A DNA stretch of 11,069 nucleotides from Bryobacteraceae bacterium (lineage in GTDB: Bacteria; Acidobacteriota; Terriglobia; Bryobacterales; Bryobacteraceae), in contig JASHWA010000448.1 of assembly GCA_030044325.1 (NCBI GenBank), positions 1-11,069 of the forward strand, given 5' to 3'. Within the stretch, counting starts at the first letter, position 1. The number at the start of each line of letters is the position of its first letter. The notes below the pieces were generated by a model that saw only the letters and a list, made by a program, of their open reading frames with translations, did no database searches and was not told where the DNA came from. Below are positions 1 through 7,113 of this stretch, in pieces. Both the position numbers and the translations under genes were made by a program.

Positions 1-3
1 CCG

Positions 4-2172
4 TTAATGCAAGACGACGACGTCGATGTCGCCGCTGCGCCGTTCCACCGCCACGGCCACACCTTCGCCGGACTGGAACAAGCGCAAGTCTACTGACCCA
101 TCGCCTGCGTTCAAGCCGCAAATCTGAACGTGCGGCAGGAAGGCGGGAAGCACCGGCCGATTCAGCGTGATTCTGTTCCTCATCGCGTCGATCGTGAGGC
201 CGATCGAGGACTGCAAAAAAAGAAATGCGGAACCCGCCGACCACGCCTGCGGAGAACACGCGACCGGATACGATGTCGGTCCTTTACCCTTGCGCCTCGG
301 AAATCCGCAAAAAAGTTCCGGCAGGCGATTAAACTTGAAATAATTGGAAACTTCAAACAAGCCGGTCAGCACTTTCGCCGCCAGCGCGGTCAGACGATAG
401 CGTGTCAACCCCGCCGCAATGATTGCATTGTCATGAGGCCAGATGGATCCATTGTGATATGACATCGGGTTATAGCGCGCCTCGGAATCAGCGACGGTGC
501 GAATGCCCCATCCTGAATAAAACCGTTCGCCGGTTAAATTGTTCGCGACCACTTTCGCGTGCTCGGTGGTTGCGATTCCCGTAAACAGTGCATGGCCGGC
601 GTTCGACGCCCTGATTGCGCACTGCTTCTTTTCCCCGTCCAAGGCAATCGCGTAAGAGCCGATCTCTTGGCACCAGAAGCTCTCTTCGAACTTCGCGCTG
701 AGCGCCTGCGCGTCGCGCATCAAGCGCTGCGCGATCTGCGGTTGCCCCAGAGCGGCGGCGAGCGCCGATATCTCCAGCTTCGCTGCGTAGACGTATCCCT
801 GCACCTCGCACAAAGCGATGGGGGGCTGTGCCAGCTCGCCGTTTGCGTGGAAAATGGAATCCTGCGAATCCTTCCAGCCCTGCTGCACCAGGCCGTGGTG
901 CGATCTTCGGCTGTATTCCACGAAACCGTCGCCGTCGCTGTCCCCATAGCGATCGATCCATTCGACGGCGAGCTCCAGGTTCGGCCATATCGATTTCAAA
1001 AATGCAAGATCCCCCGTGCGGCGATAATACTGGCCGGCAAGAATCAAGTACAACGGAGTGGCGTCCACACTTCCGTAATATCTGCGAAATGGAATCTCTC
1101 CGAGCGCGGCCATCTCCCCTTCCCGCGCTTCGTGCAGAATTTTTCCGGGCTCCGCGTCCTGTTCCGGAGAAACCTTTTGCGCCTGGGTCGCGCTCAGAAA
1201 TCCCAAAACGCCCCGCGCGATTCCGGGAGACGTCCACAGGCATTCGAGAGCGGTGATAATTCCGTCACGCCCGAAGGGCGTCGTGAACCATGGAATTCCG
1301 CCATACGGGTAAGGCCCCTGCGGTTCCCCGGTCAGAAGCATGTTGAGATCGACGCGGCTCCGCTCGAGCCAGTCGTTGAACTGGTGGTTGGAAGTAGTGA
1401 TCCGGCAGCTGAGCTGGTCGGAGTTTTCGGCCGCCTGAGTGGCTTCTTTCAGGCCCTGAACGTAGGGAAGGTGGGCCGGCCTGTCTTCGCCGATGTCGCA
1501 GGCGAAACTCACCTCGATCTCACGCTCCTGATCGGGTTCCAATCGAAGAGTAAAATGCATCGAGGCCGGAAAAGTTACCTGCGGCGCGTCCGACGCCTGA
1601 ATGATCGTCCTGCGCAGAGTGTGATCGAGGCCCTCATAGCTCAGCACCACTTTTCCGTCACCCACCTCAGGATCGTAAAGATGACCTCTTTCGGCCCGCT
1701 TGGTGCCTCTTACCTCAAAGATGTCGGCAAAATCAGAGGCAAACTCGATGGTGAGGCTGATTTCGGTGGCCGCACGCGAATAATTACGGACCCTGAGGCG
1801 TTCGTACAAGCTGGCTCGCCAAAGAAACCGTGAGCGATAAATGTGCAGCGTTCCGCGATGCAGAAAGATTCGGTTTTCGTAATAAACATCCGGGTTGGTC
1901 AGATCGACGGCGAGCAGCACATTGTCCTGCCGAACCGTGGAACTCAGTAACAGCGGCCGGCCGTTGGCGAACTTCAGCTTGAGGCAGGACAGGAACCGCG
2001 TGCCCTTGTGATACAAACCTTCGCCCGAGCGCGCCTGGGAATCGATGTCGCCGAAGGGATCGAAAAGGCCGAAGGTGTCATTATGCTTCAGTACAGAATC
2101 ACTTTCCGCGGGGAGATCCGAGGGCGCCAGAATGTAATGCTCAGCCGTAGCGGGCGCTGCATTTACTTGCAT
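4..2172 (-). CDS. Amylo-alpha-1,6-glucosidase-type glycogen debranching enzyme (COG3408 family)
   Basis: A complete 722-residue protein, predicted to hydrolyse alpha-1,6 branch glucosyl residues of glycogen-like glucans in the cytoplasm. Two parts are visible. An N-terminal beta-rich domain (about residues 25-240, GDE_N_bis type) contains GEGLYHKGTRFLS near 50-62. A C-terminal (alpha/alpha)6-barrel domain (about 265-660) carries PWFTTPFGRDG (294-304), GWKDSQDS (432-439), SIWPHDN (576-582) and SPQAWSAG (640-647). The acidic residues of GRDG, GWKDSQDS and WPHDN are the likely active-site residues by family analogy. No signal peptide is seen. The ATG at 2172 has GAGG (minus strand, 2180-2183) 7 bases upstream. 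The start overlaps the end of the upstream glycosyltransferase by 10 bases, so the two are probably translationally coupled. It is not a GH13 TreX/GlgX enzyme. Its exact substrate is inferred; some COG3408 members may act on other oligosaccharides. Confidence 0.9.
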   Translation of the reverse strand: MQVNAAPATAEHYILAPSDLPAESDSVLKHNDTFGLFDPFGDIDSQARSGEGLYHKGTRFLSCLKLKFANGRPLLLSSTVRQDNVLLAVDLTNPDVYYENRIFLHRGTLHIYRSRFLWRASLYERLRVRNYSRAATEISLTIEFASDFADIFEVRGTKRAERGHLYDPEVGDGKVVLSYEGLDHTLRRTIIQASDAPQVTFPASMHFTLRLEPDQEREIEVSFACDIGEDRPAHLPYVQGLKEATQAAENSDQLSCRITTSNHQFNDWLERSRVDLNMLLTGEPQGPYPYGGIPWFTTPFGRDGIITALECLWTSPGIARGVLGFLSATQAQKVSPEQDAEPGKILHEAREGEMAALGEIPFRRYYGSVDATPLYLILAGQYYRRTGDLAFLKSIWPNLELAVEWIDRYGDSDGDGFVEYSRRSHHGLVQQGWKDSQDSIFHANGELAQPPIALCEVQGYVYAAKLEISALAAALGQPQIAQRLMRDAQALSAKFEESFWCQEIGSYAIALDGEKKQCAIRASNAGHALFTGIATTEHAKVVANNLTGERFYSGWGIRTVADSEARYNPMSYHNGSIWPHDNAIIAAGLTRYRLTALAAKVLTGLFEVSNYFKFNRLPELFCGFPRRKGKGPTSYPVACSPQAWSAGSAFLFLQSSIGLTIDAMRNRITLNRPVLPAFLPHVQICGLNAGDGSVDLRLFQSGEGVAVAVERRSGDIDVVVLH

Positions 2173-3227
2173 TGCCGAACCTCATCCTGAAGATCGCGCG
2201 CGCCGCATTCTTCGAGCATCCTGTATAACGTCAGATAATCGCGCGCCATGCGAGCGTCGGTGAAGCGTTTTTCAAACATGTCGCGGCACCGCTTTCTCCG
2301 GATGGCGCCGATGTTTCGAACCGCTTCGAGAGCCTCACCGGCATTCTCGACAATGATTCCGTTTACACCCGGCTCTATGATTTCCGGCACCGATCCACGC
2401 GGAAAAGCGATCACCGGGGTGCCGCAGGCCATTGCCTCGATCATGACCATCCCGAACGGCTCGGGCCAATCGATCGGGAACAGCAGCGCACTGGCTTCTC
2501 CGATCAGCTCTTGTTTCTCCTTGTCGTCGATTTCCTGCACGAAATCGATCGAGGGGTGGGAAAGAAGCGGCTTTATTTCGGAGGAATAGTAATCGCGGTC
2601 TGCCGGATCGACCTTCGCAGCGATTCGGAGGCGCATATTTGCGCGCTTCGCGATCTCGATGGCGCTGTCCACGCCCTTTTCAGGCGAAATGCGTCCCACG
2701 AAAGCCAGATATTGCTCCGGCGACTCCTCATACTTATATAAATCGGGAGGCAAGCCGTGATACACCGTCCCGATCCAGTTCGCCCATGGAACCGGTTGCC
2801 TCTGTGCGTTTGAAATGGATACCAGCGGCGTTTCCGGAAATGTCCGAAATACCCGCGGCAGTTCCTGAAGGTCCAGCCGTCCATGAAGAGTGGTCAAAGA
2901 AGGACAAACAATGCGCTTGGCAACCGAAAAATGCAGATAGTTCGTATGAAAGTGGATGACGTCGAACTCCGCCTGGCGCTGCGCCACCTGTTCGATCAAC
3001 ACCATATGACTGGCGAGCGGATCGCGGCACTCCCGATCGAGACGAAGCGATCGTTCGCAGGGGGAGATCAGTCTGGCGCAAGTGTGCGAATCGCCGCTTG
3101 CAAATAGCGTGACTTCATGACCTTCGCGGACCAGCTCTTCGGTCAAATACGAAACCACGCGCTCCGTACCGCCATACTTGGCGGGCGGGACACTTTCATA
3201 CAACGGCGCGACCTGTGCGATTCTCAA
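2163..3227 (-). CDS. GT4-family glycosyltransferase
   Basis: A 354-residue GT-B fold retaining glycosyltransferase that should transfer a sugar from a nucleotide-sugar donor; the acceptor cannot be read from sequence. The N-terminal Rossmann-like half opens with MRIAQVAPLYE and the glycine-rich YGGTERV (18-24). HFHTN (92-96) lies near the domain middle. The C-terminal half has FVGRISPEKGVD (177-188, phosphate-binding loop region) and the E-x7-E motif E256/E264 within PEPFGMVMIEAMACGTPVIAF. Length is normal for the family and no membrane segment is evident. The start codon is TTG (minus strand, 3225-3227). It is chosen because GGAGG (3235-3239) sits 7 bases upstream and the protein begins exactly where family members usually begin. 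Its end overlaps the debranching enzyme by 10 bases. A GT4 next to a COG3408 debranching enzyme suggests work on the same glucan or oligosaccharide, but this is inference. Confidence 0.9.
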   Translation of the reverse strand: MRIAQVAPLYESVPPAKYGGTERVVSYLTEELVREGHEVTLFASGDSHTCARLISPCERSLRLDRECRDPLASHMVLIEQVAQRQAEFDVIHFHTNYLHFSVAKRIVCPSLTTLHGRLDLQELPRVFRTFPETPLVSISNAQRQPVPWANWIGTVYHGLPPDLYKYEESPEQYLAFVGRISPEKGVDSAIEIAKRANMRLRIAAKVDPADRDYYSSEIKPLLSHPSIDFVQEIDDKEKQELIGEASALLFPIDWPEPFGMVMIEAMACGTPVIAFPRGSVPEIIEPGVNGIIVENAGEALEAVRNIGAIRRKRCRDMFEKRFTDARMARDYLTLYRMLEECGARDLQDEVRQCK

Positions 3228-3234
3228 GAACTAC

Positions 3235-3239
3235 CCTCC
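3235..3239 (-). promoter_or_regulatory. Strong Shine-Dalgarno site for the TTG-started glycosyltransferase
   Basis: The minus strand reads GGAGG here, with 7 bases before the TTG at 3225-3227. This is the best ribosome-binding site in the left arm and it decides the start of the glycosyltransferase. It lies inside the tail of the upstream pseudogene and remains intact although that gene has decayed, consistent with continued selection on the downstream gene. Confidence 0.7.
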
Positions 3240-3272
3240 ACCTCTGTACGCGGCATCGTGTTCCTCGACCAT

Positions 3273-3330
3273 TGTTTGCTGTGAAATGTTTGCTGTGAAA
3301 ATGTTTGCTGTGAAGATGTTTGCTGCGAGA
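3273..3330. repeat. 15-bp tandem repeat, about 3.9 copies, in the pseudogene tail
   Basis: On the plus strand the unit ATGTTTGCTGTGAAR repeats at 3286-3300, 3301-3315 and 3316-3330 (last copy with three differences near its end). A first, partial copy at 3273-3285 is spaced 14 rather than 15 bases from the next. On the minus strand it encodes repeats of the type x-H-S-K-H in the shifted pseudogene frame, following the last recognisable family residues (RIRFNSR). The pattern suggests slippage duplication of the gene's own sequence. Confidence 0.85.
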
Positions 3331-3441
3331 ATTGAATCGAATTCGCGCGCCGCCGCGGCGCTCCTCCGGGTCGATTTCCTGAACTCGCCGGATCGCGTCG
3401 CTCATTTCGCCTGCGTCTTGGACAATGTAGCCGGTCTTGCC

Positions 3442-3459
3442 GGGTTCGACGGGTTCGAC
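3442..3459. repeat. 9-bp direct duplication inside the GT4 pseudogene
   Basis: GGGTTCGAC occurs twice in a row (3442-3450 and 3451-3459). On the minus strand it turns the usual family stretch I-V-E-P-G-K-T-G into I-V-E-P-V-E-P-G-K-T-G. It lies only 3 bases from the T run (3462-3465) where the frame is lost. Confidence 0.75.
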
Positions 3460-3829
3460 GATTTTCGGCCAGCGCGCCGCGCACAAACGCGATCACGGGC
3501 GTGCCGCAGGCGAGCGCCGCCATCGCTAGGAGCGAGCTGGTTTCCGGCGCCGCGCTGGGAATCGATACGCAGCGCGCTGCGCCAAGCAGGCGTCCTTTTT
3601 TGCGCAATCCAGCCGGCGCAGGAAAACGCGCTGCGGCGCGAGAATCCTGAGCCGCCACAACCGGCGACCGGTGTCCGCGCAGAGTCGATCCGCGATCGAG
3701 CGCCGCAACGATCCGCCCCGCGCCTCCAGCCGTGTCAGCGCTCAGCGGCGCCAATGGATACGCGACGCTTGGAACCGTCAATTTCATTCGGCTTCGCAGC
3801 GTTCAACTGCATCCCGCGTGCCACAAACG

Positions 3830-4234
3830 CTAGTCGCCGGCGGCAGACGCGGCCGCGGGCCGCGTGATGTCGATCCCTCCGCGAAAATAGGCGCCATCCT
3901 CGATCACGATCCCGGCCGTCTTCACGTCACCGACCAGGTTTGCGCCCTTGCGCAGCACGATTCGCTGCGTGGCCTCCACATCGCCCTTCACCGTCCCGCC
4001 GATCACCACTTCCGTACCTTTCATGCTCGCCTGCGCTTTGCCGGTCTCGCCTATGGTCAGCCGGTTTTCGCATTCCATCGTCCCGTCCACCTCGCCATCC
4101 ACTTGAATCTCGTCCGTCGAGTAAATGTCGCCCTTGATGCACATCGTTGGCCCGATGCGGGCGCCGCCGGCTATCGTCAATTCCGAGTCGAGCCCGGCAA
4201 TCGAGGTCTGGTCTTTATTCCACATAGGCCACAT
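3830..4234 (-). CDS. Bactofilin (polymer-forming cytoskeletal protein)
   Basis: A 134-residue protein of the bactofilin family (DUF583), which self-assembles without nucleotides into filaments that often scaffold envelope or cell-wall enzymes. The core (about residues 20-125) is a run of short beta-helix rungs with regular Gly and hydrophobic positions: IKGDIYSTDEIQVDGEVDG, LTIGETGKAQASMKGTEVV, GGTVKGDVEATQRIVLRKGA and IVIEDGAYFRGGIDI. The tail is short and Ala-rich. There is no transmembrane segment; the N-terminus has two Trp (MWPMWN), compatible with weak membrane contact. The start is ambiguous: ATG at 4234 or ATG at 4225 (MWNKDQ), and neither has a good Shine-Dalgarno. It is first in the minus-strand group and starts at the divergent intergenic region. 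A link to the following glycosyltransferases is suggested only by position. Confidence 0.9.
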   Translation of the reverse strand: MWPMWNKDQTSIAGLDSELTIAGGARIGPTMCIKGDIYSTDEIQVDGEVDGTMECENRLTIGETGKAQASMKGTEVVIGGTVKGDVEATQRIVLRKGANLVGDVKTAGIVIEDGAYFRGGIDITRPAAASAAGD

Positions 4235-4464
4235 TAGCGAGCACGCAACGTTCCACGCGACCCGCCGGTCTGCGTCTGTTGCTTCCGCGCTGTAAGGTCC
4301 ACTCCCGCAGGGATTTTCTACCGGAAGATTGAACTTCTTTCCCGCCTTCGTGCGTTAGGCCGGGTCAGACTGACACGGCGCTGCCGGGCGCGAAACGTTA
4401 CACAATCGGAAACACTGCGCGTTCCCACCCTCTCTAACTTGTCGATGAGTGGCTCGACACAGCG
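4235..4464. promoter_or_regulatory. Divergent intergenic region between bactofilin and treY
   Basis: This 230-bp non-coding stretch separates the leftward bactofilin/GT4/debranching group from the rightward treY operon, so it should contain promoters for both. I see no convincing sigma-70 pair: TTGAAC at 4329-4334 resembles a -35 box on the plus strand, but no good -10 follows at 17 bases. The clearest structure is the dyad listed separately. The treY start at 4465 has no clear Shine-Dalgarno site. Confidence 0.5.
4359..4379. promoter_or_regulatory. 21-bp imperfect palindrome, possible operator or hairpin
   Basis: A dyad centred on A4369: left arm GCCGGGTCAG, right arm CTGACACGGC, with nine of ten arm positions complementary (mismatch 4363/4375). 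The core GTCAG-A-CTGAC is perfect. It lies about 85 bases upstream of treY and about 125 upstream of the bactofilin start. A shorter overlapping dyad, CGGC-GCT-GCCG (4376-4386), could compete with it. Its position fits a repressor or activator site, but no regulator gene is present and the motif is not one I recognise. Confidence 0.35.
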
Positions 4465-7113
4465 ATGACCGCGCCTCGATCCACTTATCGCTTACAGCTC
4501 AACGCATCTTTTGATTTTGAGGCGGCATCCCGGCTGGCGCCTTATCTACGCGACCTGGGGATCTCGCACGCTTACTGTTCTCCATATCTTCAGGCCGCGC
4601 GCGGCAGCACGCACGGCTACGACATCGTCGATTATCGTCGCGTCAGCCAGGAAATCGGAGGTGAACGCGGACGCCTAGCGTTCCTTCAGGCGTTGCGCGA
4701 AGGCGGGCTCGGGCAGGTGCTCGATATCGTCCCCAATCACATGGCGATCGGGAAGCAAAACGCCTGGTGGTGGGACACGCTCGAAAACGGCGCCGCCAGC
4801 CGCTACGCGCCCTATTTCGACATCGAATGGAACGCGCCCGAGGAGCGCCTGCGCAACAAGATTGTCTTGCCCCTGCTCGGCGATCATTACGGTCTGGTGC
4901 TCGAAGCGGGCGAGTTGAAACTCGAACGAAGCGGCGCCGCGTTCCTGGTTCGCTACCACGATTACGCATTTCCACTGTCTCCTGAATCCATCGCCGGATT
5001 GCTCGCGGATGCCGCGCAAACCTGCTCTTCCGATGCGCTTGCGTTCCTGGCCGACGCGCTCTCGCGCCTTCCCGCGCCAGCCGTCTCGGATTGGTCCAGT
5101 CGCATTGCGCGCCATCGCGACAAGGAAGTCATTCGCGAGCTGCTGGTTCGCCTGCTCGATACCCATTCCCAGCTTTCCATCGCCATCGACGCCGTGGTCG
5201 CGAAAATCAATGCGGATATCGACCGCCTCGACACGCTGCTTTCGCAGCAAAACTATCGCCTTTCGCGATGGCGCACGGCTGAACGGGAGCTCGTCTACCG
5301 CCGCTTCTTCGATATCAACACGCTGGTGGGAATGCGCGTTGAAGACGAGCATGTTTTCGAAGACATGCACGCGCTCATCTTCGAGTGGCTCCATTCGGGC
5401 GATCTGGACGGTGTTCGCGTGGACCACCCCGATGGCCTCCGCGATCCCGCCCAGTATTTCGACCGCCTGCGCCGCGAGGCGCCTCAGGCCTGGATCGTCG
5501 CCGAAAAGATTCTTGAGCCCGGCGAAAATCTGCCCTTGTCGTGGCGCATCGCCGGCAGCACCGGCTACGATTTCCTCAACCTCGCCGGCGGCCTCCTGGT
5601 CGATCCTCGCGGCGAAGCGCCGCTCAACGAGCTTTACCGCGATTTTACCGGGGAGCCCGTCGATTTCTCCGCCGTGGCCCGCGAAAAGCGCAACCTGATT
5701 CTGCGCGAAGTGCTCGGCAGCGACCTCAATCGCCTCACCGCGCTGTTTCTCCAGATCTGCGAGGATCATCGCGAACATCGCGATTACACGCGCCACGAAA
5801 TTCATGAAGCCATCCGCGAAATCATCGCCTGTTTTTCCGTTTATCGAACCTATATTCGAGCCGAATGGGGGGTGGTCAACCCGTCCGACCGCGAATATGT
5901 CACCCAGGCGATCGAGGAGTCCAGCCGCAACCGGCCCGATCTTGAACAGCGCCTGTTCGATTTTATTAATGCTGTCCTTGTGCTGGAGTGCCGCGGCGCT
6001 TTGGAAGGCGAGTTTGTCATGCGCTTCCAGCAGGTCACCGCGGCAGCCATGGCCAAAGGAATCGAAGACACGGCGTTTTATACCTACGCGCGCCTGATTT
6101 CGCTCAACGAAGTCGGCGGCGATCCCAGCCGCTTCGGAACCTCGCTCGACGATTTCCACCGCTGGTGCGCGGACACGCAGGAAAATTACCCTTGCACGCT
6201 GCTCGCGACATCCACGCACGACACCAAGCGCAGCGAAGATGTGCGCGCGCGCATCAGCCTGCTTTCTGAGATTCCTTCCGAGTGGGCCGCCGCCGTGCGC
6301 CAATGGTCGCGCGACAACGGAAATTATCGCACCGGGAACTGGCCCGATCGCAAAGCTGAATATCTCCTGTACCAGACCTTGGTCGGCGCCTGGCCAATTT
6401 CGAAAGACCGTCTGCTCGCTTATATGAAGAAAGCCGCGCGCGAAGCCAAAGAACACACTTCCTGGATTTCGCCTGACGAGTCCTATGAGGAGGCGCTCGA
6501 AAAATTCATCAATTCCATCCTCGACGATGCCGATTTTCGCGCCTCCCTCGAATCCTTCCTGAATCCGCTCATTCATCCGGCTCGCGTCAACTCGCTGTCT
6601 CTCGTCCTGCTGAAACTCACCGCGCCCGGCATCCCCGATATCTATCAGGGAACCGAGCTGTGGGATTTCAGCCTGGTCGATCCCGACAATCGCCGCGCCG
6701 TTGATTACGAACTGCGCGCGCGCCTGCTCGGTGAGCTCGACCGTCTCTGCCCCGACCAGATTCTCATCCGCGCCGAGGAAGGGTTGCCCAAGCTGTGGCT
6801 CATCCGCCAGGCGCTGCGCACCCGCAACTCCCGTCCCCAAACTTTCGGCGCCGACTCCACGTATCAGCCGCTTTGGGCGAGCGGTTCCGGCGCCAATCAC
6901 ATCATCGCCTTTGCTCGCGGCGACGACGTGATCGTCGTCGCTCCGCGCCTTCAAATGAGCATCAACGATTGGAACGGCACGGTTCTCGAAATTCCCGAAG
7001 GCGAATGGCGTAACCAGCTCTCGGGCGATCTGGTCCACTCGGGCAAGCAGGAAATCGCGACCCTCCTCGCCCATTTCCCCGTCGCACTGTTAACCAGGGA
7101 ATCGGCCGCGTGA
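4465..7113 (+). CDS. treY: Maltooligosyl trehalose synthase (GH13_26)
   Basis: An 882-residue intramolecular transglucosylase that converts the reducing-end alpha-1,4 linkage of a maltooligosaccharide or glycogen chain to alpha,alpha-1,1, giving maltooligosyl trehalose in the cytoplasm. The N-terminus is typical (STYRLQLNASFDF, then YLRDLGISHAYCSP and GSTHGYDIVD near 50-60). LDIVPNHMA (about 87-95) is GH13 region I. FFDINTLVGMRVE precedes the nucleophile region GVRVDHPDGL (D320), then the acid/base region IVAEKIL (E347) and the stabilising Asp in STHDTKRSEDVRAR (D586). A C-terminal PGIPDIYQGTELWDFSLVDPDNRR stretch is also typical of TreY. Length is within the family range and nothing is truncated. 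The ATG at 4465 is chosen because the protein starts where the family does; no clear Shine-Dalgarno is seen. The last four bases overlap treZ (GTGA), indicating coupling. It is first in the operon. Confidence 0.96.
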   Translation: MTAPRSTYRLQLNASFDFEAASRLAPYLRDLGISHAYCSPYLQAARGSTHGYDIVDYRRVSQEIGGERGRLAFLQALREGGLGQVLDIVPNHMAIGKQNAWWWDTLENGAASRYAPYFDIEWNAPEERLRNKIVLPLLGDHYGLVLEAGELKLERSGAAFLVRYHDYAFPLSPESIAGLLADAAQTCSSDALAFLADALSRLPAPAVSDWSSRIARHRDKEVIRELLVRLLDTHSQLSIAIDAVVAKINADIDRLDTLLSQQNYRLSRWRTAERELVYRRFFDINTLVGMRVEDEHVFEDMHALIFEWLHSGDLDGVRVDHPDGLRDPAQYFDRLRREAPQAWIVAEKILEPGENLPLSWRIAGSTGYDFLNLAGGLLVDPRGEAPLNELYRDFTGEPVDFSAVAREKRNLILREVLGSDLNRLTALFLQICEDHREHRDYTRHEIHEAIREIIACFSVYRTYIRAEWGVVNPSDREYVTQAIEESSRNRPDLEQRLFDFINAVLVLECRGALEGEFVMRFQQVTAAAMAKGIEDTAFYTYARLISLNEVGGDPSRFGTSLDDFHRWCADTQENYPCTLLATSTHDTKRSEDVRARISLLSEIPSEWAAAVRQWSRDNGNYRTGNWPDRKAEYLLYQTLVGAWPISKDRLLAYMKKAAREAKEHTSWISPDESYEEALEKFINSILDDADFRASLESFLNPLIHPARVNSLSLVLLKLTAPGIPDIYQGTELWDFSLVDPDNRRAVDYELRARLLGELDRLCPDQILIRAEEGLPKLWLIRQALRTRNSRPQTFGADSTYQPLWASGSGANHIIAFARGDDVIVVAPRLQMSINDWNGTVLEIPEGEWRNQLSGDLVHSGKQEIATLLAHFPVALLTRESAA

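Larger units (their letters stand above)
3224..3787 (-). pseudogene. Degenerate GT4 glycosyltransferase (internal deletion plus frameshift)
   Basis: The ATG at 3787 opens a reading frame whose first 60 residues look like a GT4 N-terminus (VPSVAYPLAPLSADTAGG, then IVAALDRG and LRGHRSPVVAA). At about residue 62 (near 3605) it jumps directly to the C-terminal sugar-nucleotide region: RLLGAARC, PETSSLLAM and ACGTPVIAFVRGALAE. About 200 central residues usual for the family are missing. After ALAE the frame turns arginine-rich, while the next frame resumes the family sequence (KIVEPVEPGKTGYIVQDAGE), so one extra base lies in the T run at 3462-3465. The second Glu of E-x7-E is Ala (residue 90), and the usual GGAE is GGAG. 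The tail ends in a 15-bp repeat. The original frame stops at 3224; the shifted frame stops at 3196, inside the next gene. It lies 42 bases after the bactofilin stop. It was probably a tandem paralogue of the intact GT4 next to it. A functional short protein is unlikely. Confidence 0.8.

Noticed and set aside
559..1833. 424-codon open frame on the plus strand within the debranching gene
   Set aside because: Low-complexity, Arg/Leu-rich translation with no motif, fully antisense to a well-supported COG3408 gene.
3273..3330. Short CRISPR-like array
   Set aside because: The 15-bp units are directly adjacent with no spacers, so it is a simple tandem repeat.
3196..3486. Separate small gene with a GT4-like C-terminal motif
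   Set aside because: Its first residues continue the family sequence lost from the other frame at the T run 3462-3465, so it is the shifted end of the same pseudogene.
3671..4237. Plus-strand open frame of 188 codons opposite bactofilin
   Set aside because: Antisense to the clear beta-helix protein; no recognisable motif and composition typical of a shadow frame.
4329..4359. Sigma-70 promoter with TTGAAC as -35 box
   Set aside because: No acceptable -10 hexamer at 16-18 bases; GTTAGG at 19 bases is too weak to call.
4675..7074. 799-codon open frame antisense to treY
   Set aside because: It mirrors a confidently identified treY, shows no recognisable domain, and is what GC-rich codon usage with few TA-containing codons produces on the opposite strand.
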